Source of the DNA: Sphingobium sp. JS3065
Lineage (GTDB): Bacteria; Pseudomonadota; Alphaproteobacteria; Sphingomonadales; Sphingomonadaceae
Reading direction: 5' to 3'
DNA: 64,000 nucleotides
Assembly: GCF_026427355.1 (NCBI RefSeq)
Contig: NZ_CP102664.1
Span: 1,798,001 to 1,862,000 of the forward strand
The translations under genes were made by a program, and so were the position numbers. Positions 44,112-52,457 of the stretch are shown piece after piece. A model generated the notes under the pieces. That model was given only the letters and a program-made list of their open reading frames with translations, was not told the origin of the DNA and did not search any database. The first letter of the stretch is position 1. The number at the start of each line of letters is the position of its first letter.

Positions 44112-44762
44112 ATGAAAGTGAAGTTCCTTCTCGCCACCGCCGCCCTGGCCGCCATGACGGCGGCGCCCGCCTCGGCCCAGTTGCTGGGCGGCGGCGGTGG
44201 CGGCATGCTCGGCGGCGGCCTGGGCGGCGGCCTGGGTGGCGTCGGCGGATCGCTGGGCGGCACGCTCGGCGGTTCTGGCGGCATCGGTCTCGACCGCAGC
44301 GTCGACCTGGAAAATGGTCGCGTGGGCGCCAGCGGTTCGGGCCGTGGCAGCGGCAGCGGTTCCGCCAGCGGGTCGGTCAGCCGCCACGGCAAAAAGCATG
44401 GCGGCAGCGCCTCCGGCTCCGCAAGCGGCTCGGCCAGCGGCAGCTTGACCGCCGATACGCTGGGCACCAGCGATGTCGGCAACGCCGTGGGCGGCCTGCG
44501 CGATCAGGCAGACAGCACGGCTGGCGCAGCGCGGGATCGGGCAGCCATGGCCGTCGCCAACACCCGCGACCGTGCCGGAGCGGCGGCCAGCGCCGCTCAT
44601 GATCATGCCGCGAGCGCTGCCGGCAGCGCGGCGGGGACTGCAAGCGGCATCGCGAACAAAGCGAGCGGCGCAGCCTCGATAGACGCCAGCGGCCAGCTTT
44701 CGGGCAACGGCCAGGCCACCGGGTCGAGCGGTTCCGCCTCTTCCGATCAGGCGGCTGAATAA
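44112..44762 (+). CDS. Exported glycine/serine-rich repeat protein
   Basis: 216 residues. Signal peptide 1-22 (LLATAALAAMTAAPASA). The mature protein is low complexity: a GGG-rich start (LLGGGGGGMLGGGLGGGLGG), a SGSASGS stretch with HGKKHGG, then an alanine-rich region of repeated A-R-D-H/AAA segments that can form a long helix. No catalytic motif. Best read as an envelope structural or matrix protein. Shares a promoter motif with the sigma/protease pair. Confidence 0.8.
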   Translation: MKVKFLLATAALAAMTAAPASAQLLGGGGGGMLGGGLGGGLGGVGGSLGGTLGGSGGIGLDRSVDLENGRVGASGSGRGSGSGSASGSVSRHGKKHGGSASGSASGSASGSLTADTLGTSDVGNAVGGLRDQADSTAGAARDRAAMAVANTRDRAGAAASAAHDHAASAAGSAAGTASGIANKASGAASIDASGQLSGNGQATGSSGSASSDQAAE

Positions 44763-44803
44763 TATTTCGATGGGGCGGCCCCTACCGCCCCATCGCCCGA
44801 TCG

Positions 44804-44839
44804 AAAGGCCGGCCCTCCCCATCGGGATGGCCGGCCTTT
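44804..44839 (+). terminator. Intrinsic terminator
   Basis: AAAGGCCGGCC (44804-44814) and GGCCGGCCTTT (44829-44839) form an 11-bp stem around a 14-base loop, then TTT. Lies 40 bases after the glycine-rich gene. Confidence 0.85.
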
Positions 44840-45018
44840 TCCTGTGGCTTCGCTGAAAACCGATTGATTTAATTGGGTTAAGATCATCCAACTTCCCATC
44901 CACCGGCAATGAGGTTAAAACTAAAGTTATAGCCATTCCTACGGGCCGACGCTCATTGGAATGAGGTCGCAATCGGGGGTCTTCATGACGCCCAAAAAGG
45001 AAAAATAGCGGGACATTC

Positions 45019-45435
45019 ATGCCCGATTCCGATCCCGAATTTCTGTCGAAGCGCCAATATCAACGACGGCGCCGGTTGCTGAAGGCGCGCATGCGCCATC
45101 CGCGCCATGGCGAAATCGACATATTGGTCCGCGACGTTTCGGAACTGGGCATTGGCGGGCGATGCGAACTGGATCTGGCGCTGGGGGACAGCGTGGTCAT
45201 CACCCTGCCCGATTGCGCGCCCGCCGAAGGCAGGGTCGTGTGGCGCAGGGGCCAGGCCTTCGGCGTGGAACTGCGCGCCTCGATCGATCCCGCCAATGTG
45301 AAAAGCCCCGCCCCCGCCGAACGGCCGGTCGCATCCTATCAGGTTCCCACCAATTTCCGGGTGTCTACCGAAACGAAAAGGCCGGGTTTCAGAACCCGAT
45401 CGCCGGGCCTGGATACCCGTTTCAAACTGGATTGA
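45019..45435 (+). CDS. PilZ domain protein
   Basis: 138 residues. RRRRLLKARMRH and DVSELGIGG carry the RxxxR and D/NxSxxG c-di-GMP binding motifs of PilZ, though the first motif is blurred by many arginines. The C-terminal 40 residues are Pro/Ser-rich and probably disordered. Likely a cytosolic c-di-GMP effector; it stands beside ctrA, which also governs motility. TTAA-like half sites upstream at 44915-44929 are weak. Confidence 0.82.
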   Translation: MPDSDPEFLSKRQYQRRRRLLKARMRHPRHGEIDILVRDVSELGIGGRCELDLALGDSVVITLPDCAPAEGRVVWRRGQAFGVELRASIDPANVKSPAPAERPVASYQVPTNFRVSTETKRPGFRTRSPGLDTRFKLD

Positions 45436-45460
45436 CCTTTCCCCGGCGTCCAAAATGAAA

Positions 45461-45493
45461 AAGGCCGACAATCCCCCTTGGATCGTCGGCCTT
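45461..45493 (-). terminator. Terminator between PilZ gene and ctrA
   Basis: AAGGCCGAC (45461-45469) pairs with GTCGGCCTT (45485-45493). On the minus strand it is followed by a T-run (TTTTTCATTTT), so it stops ctrA transcription; on the plus strand the tail is weaker. Confidence 0.8.
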
Positions 45494-45521
45494 CCTGTTT
45501 CCTGTACCGATGCTGGATTCG

Positions 45522-46229
45522 TCAGGCGACCTTCGTGGCGAATTCTTCCGCCTCGTCCGGATCGCGCAGCACATAACCGCGGCCCCAGACCGTCTCGATA
45601 TAATTTTCGCCATTGCAGGCCAGCGCCAGCTTCTTGCGCAGCTTGCAGATGAAGACGTCGATGATCTTGAGTTCCGGCTCGTCCATGCCGCCATAAAGAT
45701 GGTTGAGGAACATTTCCTTGGTTAGAGTCGTGCCCTTGCGGAGCGACAGAAGCTCCAGCATCGCATATTCCTTGCCGGTCAGGTGGACGCGGTTGCCGTC
45801 CACTTCCACGGTCTTCGCGTCCAGGTTCACCGCCAGCTTGCCGGTGCGGATGACCGACTGCGAATGGCCCTTCGAACGGCGCACCACGGCATGGATGCGG
45901 GCGATCAGTTCCTCGCGATGGAACGGCTTGGTCACATAATCGTCAGCGCCGAAACCGAAGGAGCGGACCTTGCTGTCCATCTCCGCCACGCCGGAGAGGA
46001 TCAGCACCGGCGTCTGCACCTTCGCGGCGCGGAGCTTTTTGAGCACGTCATAGCCGTGCATGTCCGGCAGGTTCAGGTCCAGGCAGATGATGTCGTAATC
46101 ATAGAGCTTGCCGAGGTCGAGACCCTCTTCGCCAAGGTCGGTCGTATAGACGTTGAACCCCTCGGTCGTGAGCATAAGCTCGATGGCCTTCGCGGTGGTC
46201 GGTTCGTCTTCGATTAGCAGCACGCGCAT
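45522..46229 (-). CDS. ctrA: Cell-cycle response regulator CtrA
   Basis: 235 residues. Receiver domain with phosphorylated Asp51 ([14 protein letters not shown]) and Thr/Lys ([10 protein letters not shown]), then an OmpR-type winged helix ([42 protein letters not shown]). CtrA is the alphaproteobacterial master regulator of division, DNA methylation and motility; in sphingomonads it is not always essential. The start [10 protein letters not shown] is the family start. Controlled by a promoter rich in CcrM sites and a likely CtrA site. Confidence 0.97.
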   Translation of the reverse strand: MRVLLIEDEPTTAKAIELMLTTEGFNVYTTDLGEEGLDLGKLYDYDIICLDLNLPDMHGYDVLKKLRAAKVQTPVLILSGVAEMDSKVRSFGFGADDYVTKPFHREELIARIHAVVRRSKGHSQSVIRTGKLAVNLDAKTVEVDGNRVHLTGKEYAMLELLSLRKGTTLTKEMFLNHLYGGMDEPELKIIDVFICKLRKKLALACNGENYIETVWGRGYVLRDPDEAEEFATKVA

Positions 46230-46319
46230 GTGAAGCCCCTTTGCGTAGCAGTCCCGTTCACCCCCAGAGAACGACAACCGCTCCAATTCATTAACCAAAA
46301 AACTTCTGAAGGACAAAGG

Positions 46320-46420
46320 TTAATTTTTCGCTAACCGGCAGAAATCCACGAGTCGCGTGATTTTGAATCAGTTTTCAATGTTTTGGCGCCGAAATGATTC
46401 AGATGAGTCAATATGGATTC
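46320..46420 (-). promoter_or_regulatory. ctrA control region: CtrA box and five CcrM sites
   Basis: 46320-46334 reads TTAA-N7-CTAA, one mismatch from the CtrA consensus TTAA-N7-TTAA. Five GANTC sites, targets of the CcrM methyltransferase, lie at 46350, 46365, 46396, 46405 and 46416, far above the chance rate of about one per 256 bp. In Caulobacter ctrA is autoregulated and its P1 promoter is methylation sensitive, so this fits. Confidence 0.7.
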
Positions 46421-46437
46421 GTCTGCGAAACGAGCGG

Positions 46438-47331
46438 TCAACAGCCATGATGTCGAGTCAGGAAATCAAGCACCGCATCGACCCGCGCGGGCCGCAGGCG
46501 CGATGGCGGCGTGACCAGATGAATGCCGAAGGGCGGCGGCCGCCAGTCGACCAGAATTTCCTCCAATTCACCCGATGCCAGCCCCTCGCCGACGATGAAG
46601 TCGGGCAACCTGGCGATACCCACCCCGGCGCGCAGGGCAGGCAGCATCGCCTCCCCACTGTTAACCGTGATGCGGGCGCGGACCTGCACCACGACATTCT
46701 GCTGGCCGGGGCCGGAGAAACGCCAGACGTCGGGCGCCGGCGTGTTGGAATAGCAGAGGCAATCATGACTGCCGAGGTCGGACGGGTGCGTCGGACGCCC
46801 CCGTTCCGCCAGATAGGCCGGCGAAGCGATGGTATGCAGCTTGACGTCAGCCAGCCGCCGGGCGCGAAGCGAACTGTCGGGCATGTCGGCGATACGGATG
46901 GTGGCGTCCAGCCCCATCTCCACCAGGTCGATGCGGGCGTCGGACAGGTGCAGGTCAATGTCCACCTGCGGATATTGCCTGGTGAACTCCGCGATCAGCG
47001 GCGCGACACGCAGCAGACCGAAGTTCATCGGCGCGCCCAGGCGGACCGTGCCGGACAGTTCCGCCGTCTCGTCCCGCGCAGCTTCCTCCGCCGCCTGTCC
47101 TTCGGAAAGGATGCGGGCGGCATGGTCCGCCAGCCGCTTGCCGCTTTCGGTCAGGGCCAGGCGGCGGCTGGTGCGGCTGAACAGGCTGGTGTCCAGATGC
47201 TGCTCCAGCCGCGTCACCGCCTTGGACACGGTGGCCTTGGACACGCTCAACGCCTTGGCGGCGTCCGTGAAGCTGCGATGTTCGACCACGGCGGCGAACA
47301 TCGCCCAGGCTTCGAAATCGGGAAGACGCAT
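46438..47331 (-). CDS. LysR-type regulator
   Basis: 297 residues. N-terminal winged helix (FEAWAMFAAVVEHRSFTDAAKALSVSKATVSKAV) and a periplasmic-binding-like effector domain (LSGTVRLGAPMNFGLLRVAP). It shares a divergent 108-bp gap with the pirin gene at 47440, so it may control pirin. The 3' end borders the ctrA control region. Confidence 0.9.
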   Translation of the reverse strand: MRLPDFEAWAMFAAVVEHRSFTDAAKALSVSKATVSKAVTRLEQHLDTSLFSRTSRRLALTESGKRLADHAARILSEGQAAEEAARDETAELSGTVRLGAPMNFGLLRVAPLIAEFTRQYPQVDIDLHLSDARIDLVEMGLDATIRIADMPDSSLRARRLADVKLHTIASPAYLAERGRPTHPSDLGSHDCLCYSNTPAPDVWRFSGPGQQNVVVQVRARITVNSGEAMLPALRAGVGIARLPDFIVGEGLASGELEEILVDWRPPPFGIHLVTPPSRLRPARVDAVLDFLTRHHGC

Positions 47332-47439
47332 AAGGAAACAATCCGTTTCAATGCTGCTTATTCAGGAAACGATCCTGATCGCTACATTGGCGGAAAGCAA
47401 GCCGGAAACCCCCGGCGAACATTTGAAAGGGCCTGAGTT

Positions 47440-48159
47440 ATGAGCACGACAGTCGGGAGCCGCATAGAGCGCCGCCCCTTCGCCTCGCTCGGCCATGCCG
47501 ACCATGGCTGGCTGAATGCGCGGCATCATTTTTCCTTCGCGGACTATCATGATCCGGCCCGGATGCACTGGGGCGCGATCCGGGTGTGGAACGACGATGA
47601 AATCGCTTCGCGCTCCGGCTTTCCGCCGCATCCCCATGCGGACATGGAAATCATCACCTATGTCCGCAAGGGCGCGATCACCCATCAGGACAGCCTGGGC
47701 AACAAGGGCCGCACCGCAGCGGGCGATGTCCAGGTGATGAGCGCGGGCACCGGCATCCGTCACGCCGAATATAATCTGGAGGATGAGACGACGACGCTCT
47801 TCCAGATCTGGATCATCCCCAGCGACCGTGGCGGCCAGCCGAGCTGGGGCGCCAAGCCCTTTCCCAGTGGCGACCGGTCCGGCAAGCTGGTGGTGCTGGC
47901 CAGCGGCCATGAGGATGACAAGGAAGCGCTCCGCATCCGCGCCGACGCCCGCCTGCTGGGCGGCACCGTCAAGGCGGGCGAGAGCGTGACCTATGACAGC
48001 GCCGAAGGGCGTCATCTCTATCTGGTCCCGGCGACGGGCCGGATCGAGATAGAGGGCCAGATTTTCGAGGCGCGGGATGGCGCCGCGATCATCGGCGGCG
48101 CGCCCATCACCGTCAAGGCGATCGAGGACACCGAAATCGTTCTGGTGGACAGCATATAG
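47440..48159 (+). CDS. Pirin family protein
   Basis: 239 residues, bicupin. FPPHPHADMEIITYVRKG (metal-binding His), GNKGRTAAGDVQVMSAGTGIRHAEYN and LFQIWIIP match pirin (YhhW quercetinase-like). Bacterial pirins can act as quercetin 2,3-dioxygenases or redox sensors. Divergent from a LysR gene, a common arrangement for pirin. Confidence 0.92.
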   Translation: MSTTVGSRIERRPFASLGHADHGWLNARHHFSFADYHDPARMHWGAIRVWNDDEIASRSGFPPHPHADMEIITYVRKGAITHQDSLGNKGRTAAGDVQVMSAGTGIRHAEYNLEDETTTLFQIWIIPSDRGGQPSWGAKPFPSGDRSGKLVVLASGHEDDKEALRIRADARLLGGTVKAGESVTYDSAEGRHLYLVPATGRIEIEGQIFEARDGAAIIGGAPITVKAIEDTEIVLVDSI

Positions 48160-48171
48160 CATTTCCAGGTC

Positions 48172-48296
48172 AAGCGTTGGCATGACCGCGTGAAATCCAA
48201 CGACCGGAATCCGGCCCGTCCCTCTCCCCCCTTATGGACGGGCCGAAGGCCGCCCGCGTATTCCCTCCCCCCTCACGCGGGCGGCCAAATTTTTCG
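48172..48296 (+). ncRNA. Candidate small RNA with C-rich hairpin loops
   Basis: Between pirin and wrbA lie three hairpins in a row: CGTTGG/CCAACG (48175-48202); a perfect 9-bp stem 48213-48221/48236-48244 with loop CTCTCCCCCCTTAT; and a perfect 12-bp stem 48248-48259/48275-48286 with loop ATTCCCTCCCCCCTC, followed by AAATTTTT as in a terminator. C/T-rich loops could pair with Shine-Dalgarno sequences. The 5' end and promoter are unknown; a pirin 3'-UTR or wrbA leader is the alternative. Confidence 0.5.
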
Positions 48297-48339
48297 AAAC
48301 CTTTTTACGATCAACGCATTAACGCGATTGGAGACACTC

Positions 48340-48939
48340 ATGACTAAGGTTCTGGTTCTCTACTATTCCTCCTACGGCCACATCGAAACGATGGCCAAGG
48401 CCGTGGCCGAAGGCGCCGCTTCGACCGGTGCGCAGGTCGACATCAAGCGCGTGCCCGAAACGGCGCCGCTGGAAATCGCGAAGGCCGCGCATTTCAAGCT
48501 GGATCAGGAAGCGCCCATCGCGACCGTCGCCGATCTGGCGGAATATGACGCGATCATCATCGGCACCGGCACGCGCTTCGGCCGCATGTCCAGCCAGATG
48601 GCGGCGTTCCTGGACCAGGCGGGCGGCCTGTGGGCGCGCGGCGCGCTGAACGGCAAGGTCGGCGGGGCCTTCACCTCGACCGCCAGCCAGCATGGCGGCC
48701 AGGAAACCACCTTGTTCTCGATCATTACCAACCTGCTGCATTTCGGCTTGGTGATCGTCGGCCTCGACTATGGTTTTGCCGGGCAGATGGGTGTCGACAA
48801 GGTGCGCGGCGGATCCCCCTATGGCGCGACCACGCTGGCCGACGGCGACGGCAGCCGCCAGCCGGATGAGGAGGAATTGGAAGGCGCGCGCTATCAGGGC
48901 CGCCGGATCGCGGAAACGGCGTTGAAGCTGCACGGATAA
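48340..48939 (+). CDS. wrbA: NAD(P)H:quinone oxidoreductase WrbA
   Basis: 199 residues, flavodoxin-like. [20 protein letters not shown] is the FMN phosphate loop; [36 protein letters not shown] and [25 protein letters not shown] segments (here [14 protein letters not shown]) complete the signature. It reduces quinones with two electrons. ATG 48340 has TTGGAG six bases upstream. Confidence 0.95.
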   Translation: MTKVLVLYYSSYGHIETMAKAVAEGAASTGAQVDIKRVPETAPLEIAKAAHFKLDQEAPIATVADLAEYDAIIIGTGTRFGRMSSQMAAFLDQAGGLWARGALNGKVGGAFTSTASQHGGQETTLFSIITNLLHFGLVIVGLDYGFAGQMGVDKVRGGSPYGATTLADGDGSRQPDEEELEGARYQGRRIAETALKLHG

Positions 48940-49155
48940 GCGGTTGCCGCGCCGTCTGGTTTTCGTCCGATGCGATTTCGATCGCTTCGGGCGGGACGGT
49001 TGTTGAGGGCCCTGGGTCGCAAGGCATCAACTCCAATGGGGAGCCGGCGCATCGGACTGCGCGTCGGCACCCTTCTTTTCGTTCATCCGATGAAGCGCTT
49101 CCGCAGCGCGACAAAATCGCCTAAGCTGCGTCGTTCAGCAGCTATAGGAGCGTTG

Positions 49156-49482
49156 ATGCAATTTCTGCGGACTGCCTTCTGGGTCGTCATCGCCGTCGCC
49201 CTCGCCTTTTTTTGCATGGCGAATTATGTGCCCGTGACCGTCCGTCTATGGGGCGATCTCGTTATGGAAACCAAGCTGCCAGTTCTGTTGATCGGCGCCT
49301 ATATATTGGGTGCGCTGCCGTTCTGGATCATGGCGCGGGCCACGCGCTGGCGGATGAAGCGCAAGCTGGAAAGCACCGAACGAGCGCTGGTCGCCGCGAC
49401 CGCCACCCCCTCTCCTGCCGTCACCGCCGCAGAGGATGCGGCAGCAGCGGCACCTTCCCTCTCCGTCACAGGACAAGCATGA
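49156..49482 (+). CDS. LapA-family inner-membrane protein
   Basis: 108 residues. Two hydrophobic helices (FWVVIAVALAFFCMANYV, LLIGAYILGALPFWIMA) separated by RLWGDLVMETKLP, then a basic RWRMKRKLE stretch. This is the LapA/DUF1049 layout. Role in E. coli is in LPS assembly with LapB. ATAGGAG lies six bases upstream. Its stop overlaps pyrF by ATGA. Confidence 0.85.
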   Translation: MQFLRTAFWVVIAVALAFFCMANYVPVTVRLWGDLVMETKLPVLLIGAYILGALPFWIMARATRWRMKRKLESTERALVAATATPSPAVTAAEDAAAAAPSLSVTGQA

Positions 49483-50153
49483 CCAGCCCGATCTACGTCG
49501 CCATCGATACGCCCGACCTGCGCAAGGCCCAGTTACTGGCGCAGCAGGTGCGCCATCATGTGGGCGGGCTGAAGCTGGGGCTGGAATTCTTCTGCGCCCA
49601 TGGCCATCACGGCGTGCATGAGATGATGAAGTTCAACCTGCCGATCTTCCTGGACCTGAAGCTGCACGACATACCCAATACCGTGGCCAAGGCGGTGCAG
49701 GCGCTTCATGTGCTGGAGCCGGCGATCCTGACCGTCCATGCAGCGGGCGGGCGTGCCATGCTGGAGGATGCGAAGGCGGCGGCAGGCGTCAACACGAAGG
49801 TGGTCGCCGTGACGGTGCTCACCAGTCTGGACGATGGCGACCTGCTGGATATCGGCGTCGGCGGCCGGGCCGAGGATCAGGTGGCGCGGCTGGCCGATCT
49901 GGCGCACAGCGCGGGGCTGGACGGGATCGTCTGTTCCGGCGAGGAGGTCGGGCTGGCGAAGAAGGCCTGGCCGGAGGGGTTCTTCGTGGTGCCAGGGGTG
50001 CGGCCTGCGGGCGGGGCCATGGGCGACCAGAAACGGGCAGTGACGCCGCGTGAGGCGCTGGATCGCGGCGCATCTATCCTGGTGGTCGGGCGCCCGATCA
50101 GCCTGGCGGAAAAGCCCGATATCGCGGCCAGGGAGATCGAGGCTACGCTTTAG
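49479..50153 (+). CDS. pyrF: Orotidine 5'-phosphate decarboxylase
   Basis: 224 residues. YVAIDTPDLRKA, GLKLGLEFFCAHG and the catalytic FLDLKLHDIPNTVAKAV (D-K-x-x-D) plus VPGVRPAG are the OMP decarboxylase active site. It makes UMP, the last step of pyrimidine synthesis. Translationally coupled to lapA by a four-base overlap. Confidence 0.95.
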   Translation: MTSPIYVAIDTPDLRKAQLLAQQVRHHVGGLKLGLEFFCAHGHHGVHEMMKFNLPIFLDLKLHDIPNTVAKAVQALHVLEPAILTVHAAGGRAMLEDAKAAAGVNTKVVAVTVLTSLDDGDLLDIGVGGRAEDQVARLADLAHSAGLDGIVCSGEEVGLAKKAWPEGFFVVPGVRPAGGAMGDQKRAVTPREALDRGASILVVGRPISLAEKPDIAAREIEATL

Positions 50154-50162
50154 GCGGAGTCA

Positions 50163-50190
50163 GAAGAGGGGGACAATGCCCCCCTCTTCC
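50163..50190. terminator. Convergent hairpin after pyrF
   Basis: GAAGAGGGGG (50163-50172) pairs with CCCCCTCTTC (50180-50189) around a short loop. No T-run follows, so termination is likely rho-assisted or shared with the opposing gene ending at 50237. Confidence 0.6.
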
Positions 50191-50236
50191 AACTATGGCG
50201 TGGCAGCAAGCTGCCCGGTCTGCGGTTCCGCTGCCG

Positions 50237-50890
50237 TCAGAAGCGCCAGCCCAGGCTGGCCACGACCTGATGGCGGTCGGTGTCGATGCCGAATTCTTCG
50301 CTGGTCGCGCCATTGGCGAAATCGATATGCGCATCCTCATATTTGGAATAACGATATTCCAGTTTGGCGAAGGTGTTGGTGTTGATCGCTCGTTCCACAC
50401 CCGCGCCGATGCGCCAGCCGTCCAGTTTGAAATCGGTGTTGGTTTCCTGGTTGGTGTCGCCAGCCAGTACATCCAGCTTGGTGTTGGTATAGCCGCCCTT
50501 CACATAGACCAGCGTGTTCGGATTGGCGAGGATGCCCGCCCGCGCGCCGACATAGAGATCGCGCCCCTGCTTGACGCGGCCGAAGCCGAACTGGTCGGTG
50601 AAGTCGTTGCGGCTGCTCTTCGCGGTGGAATCGGTATATTCGCCTTCCACGCCGATGACCGCGCTGCCGAGGTTCACGTCATAGCCCGCGCCCACGCCAT
50701 AGAGCAGTCCGTCGATCGACTGGTCGTCCCGGTCATTATCGTTATCGACGCTGCTGCCGGCGCCCGTGCGGTCATAGCCCAATATCGCTTCCACGCGAGG
50801 GCCGGTGAAGGTGGAATTGGGTTCCTGCGCCAGAGCGGGGTTTGCGACCGCTGCGCCGGTCAGGAGGGTTGCGGCCAGAATCTTACGCAT
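50237..50890 (-). CDS. Outer-membrane beta-barrel protein (OmpA-like/porin family)
   Basis: 217 residues. Signal peptide 1-21 (KILAATLLTGAAVANPALA). Alternating strands typical of an eight-stranded barrel, with VEAILGYDRTG, LLYGVGAGYDVNLGSAVIGVEGEY, LYVGARAGILANPN and a final ASLGWRF ending in Phe. ATG 50890 has GGAG nine bases upstream. Function is structural or in surface adhesion. Confidence 0.85.
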   Translation of the reverse strand: MRKILAATLLTGAAVANPALAQEPNSTFTGPRVEAILGYDRTGAGSSVDNDNDRDDQSIDGLLYGVGAGYDVNLGSAVIGVEGEYTDSTAKSSRNDFTDQFGFGRVKQGRDLYVGARAGILANPNTLVYVKGGYTNTKLDVLAGDTNQETNTDFKLDGWRIGAGVERAINTNTFAKLEYRYSKYEDAHIDFANGATSEEFGIDTDRHQVVASLGWRF

Positions 50891-51059
50891 ATTCGGATAC
50901 TCCATTCTTCTTCTTTTCCCCTGTCAGGAGGAACAGTTTGAAGTCATGGGGATGCCGTGAAGTTTCATGAACCTCAGATAAACGATTGATTATGTGCCAT
51001 TAATGCCACGAACCACACTCAGGTCGCCGTGAAAGAGAGCCACGGGGACGACGAGCCGA

Positions 51060-52454
51060 TCAGCATTCCACCACATTGACGGCCAGGCCGCCGAGGCTGG
51101 TTTCCTTGTATCGGCTGGCCATGTCCTCCCCCGTCTGGCGCATGGTTTCGATCACCGCGTCCAGGCTGACGATGTGGCGGCCATCGCCTTGCAAGGCGAG
51201 ATAGGCGGCGTTGATCGCCTTCACCGCACCCATGGTATTGCGTTCGATGCAAGGTATCTGGACCAGGCCGCCGATCGGGTCGCAGGTGAGGCCCAGATTA
51301 TGCTCCATGCCGATCTCGGCGGCGTTTTCGATTTGACCGTTGGTGCCGCCAAGAACGGCGGCAAGACCTGCGGCAGCCATGGAGCAGGCCACACCGACCT
51401 CTCCCTGACAACCCATTTCGGCGGCGGAGATTGAGGCACGCTTCTTGTAGAGGAAGCCGATGGCGGCGGCGGTGAGCAGGAAGCGGCGTTCGCCATCCCG
51501 GTCCGCGCCGGGAACGAAGCGGCGATAATAATGCAGCACTGCCGGGATGACGCCCGCCGCGCCATTGGTGGGCGCGGTGACGACGCGGCCTCCCGCGGCA
51601 TTTTCCTCGTTCACCGCAAGGGCGAACAGGCTGACCCATTCGAATATCTGCGCGGGGCCGAGGGCGTTTTGCTGCAACACCAACCGGTTATGGATGGCGC
51701 GGGCGCGACGGCGGACCTTGAGACCGCCGGGGAGCAAGCCCTCTTCCTTCAGGCCGCGGTAGATGGAGGCGCTCATCGCGTCGATCACGCTGTCAAGGAA
51801 GGCTTCGGTTTCGCCCTGGGCGCGCCAGGCGCCTTCATTGCGCAGGACCAGGGTAGCGATGCTGAGGCCAGTCGATTCGCCCAGGCCAAGCATTTCTGCG
51901 CCGGAGGAGAAGGGATGCGGCTGAACGACATTGTGGCCGAGCGGCGTACCGGCGGCGATCTCCGCCGTGCCGGGCAGGACTGCGCCGCCACCGACGGAAT
52001 AATAGTCGCGGACAAGGGGTTTTTCCTGCCCTTCAAACCATGCGGAGAAGCGCATGCCATTGCTGTGCGCCTCCATAAATTCACCCATGCGGAAAAGCAG
52101 GTCGGTCCCTTCGTCGAAGGGGATGAATTGACCGGCGGCGCTGCCCGACTGGATGCGGCCTTCGCTGCGGATGGCGACCAGGGTCGCGGGGATGGCGTCT
52201 GGGTCGACGCTTTCGGGACGATGGCCGGACAGGCCGAGCAATATCGCCGTATCGGTGGCGTGGCCTTTGCCGGTGAGGGCCAGCGAGCCGTAAAGTTCGC
52301 ATTGCACGCGGATCGGAATGGCTGGCAACGAGTCCATGAACATCAGCGCCGCGCGCATCGGGCCGACCGTGTGCGAGCTGGACGGGCCGATACCGATGGT
52401 GAACAGGTCCATGACGCTGATCGCGGCAGCGGCGTCGATGCGGGATTTGGTCAC
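51060..52454 (-). CDS. sdaA: L-serine ammonia-lyase
   Basis: 464 residues, iron-sulfur dependent. [23 protein letters not shown] and [40 protein letters not shown] carry the cysteines for the [4Fe-4S] cluster. Converts L-serine to pyruvate and ammonia. Starts three bases after tamB on the same strand, so probably the third gene of that transcript. Confidence 0.93.
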   Translation of the reverse strand: MTKSRIDAAAAISVMDLFTIGIGPSSSHTVGPMRAALMFMDSLPAIPIRVQCELYGSLALTGKGHATDTAILLGLSGHRPESVDPDAIPATLVAIRSEGRIQSGSAAGQFIPFDEGTDLLFRMGEFMEAHSNGMRFSAWFEGQEKPLVRDYYSVGGGAVLPGTAEIAAGTPLGHNVVQPHPFSSGAEMLGLGESTGLSIATLVLRNEGAWRAQGETEAFLDSVIDAMSASIYRGLKEEGLLPGGLKVRRRARAIHNRLVLQQNALGPAQIFEWVSLFALAVNEENAAGGRVVTAPTNGAAGVIPAVLHYYRRFVPGADRDGERRFLLTAAAIGFLYKKRASISAAEMGCQGEVGVACSMAAAGLAAVLGGTNGQIENAAEIGMEHNLGLTCDPIGGLVQIPCIERNTMGAVKAINAAYLALQGDGRHIVSLDAVIETMRQTGEDMASRYKETSLGGLAVNVVEC

Positions 52455-52457
52455 GCC

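Noticed and set aside
44915..44929. CtrA box upstream of the PilZ gene
   Set aside because: Reads TTAA-N7-GTTA with two mismatches in the second half; too weak in a TTAA-rich leader.
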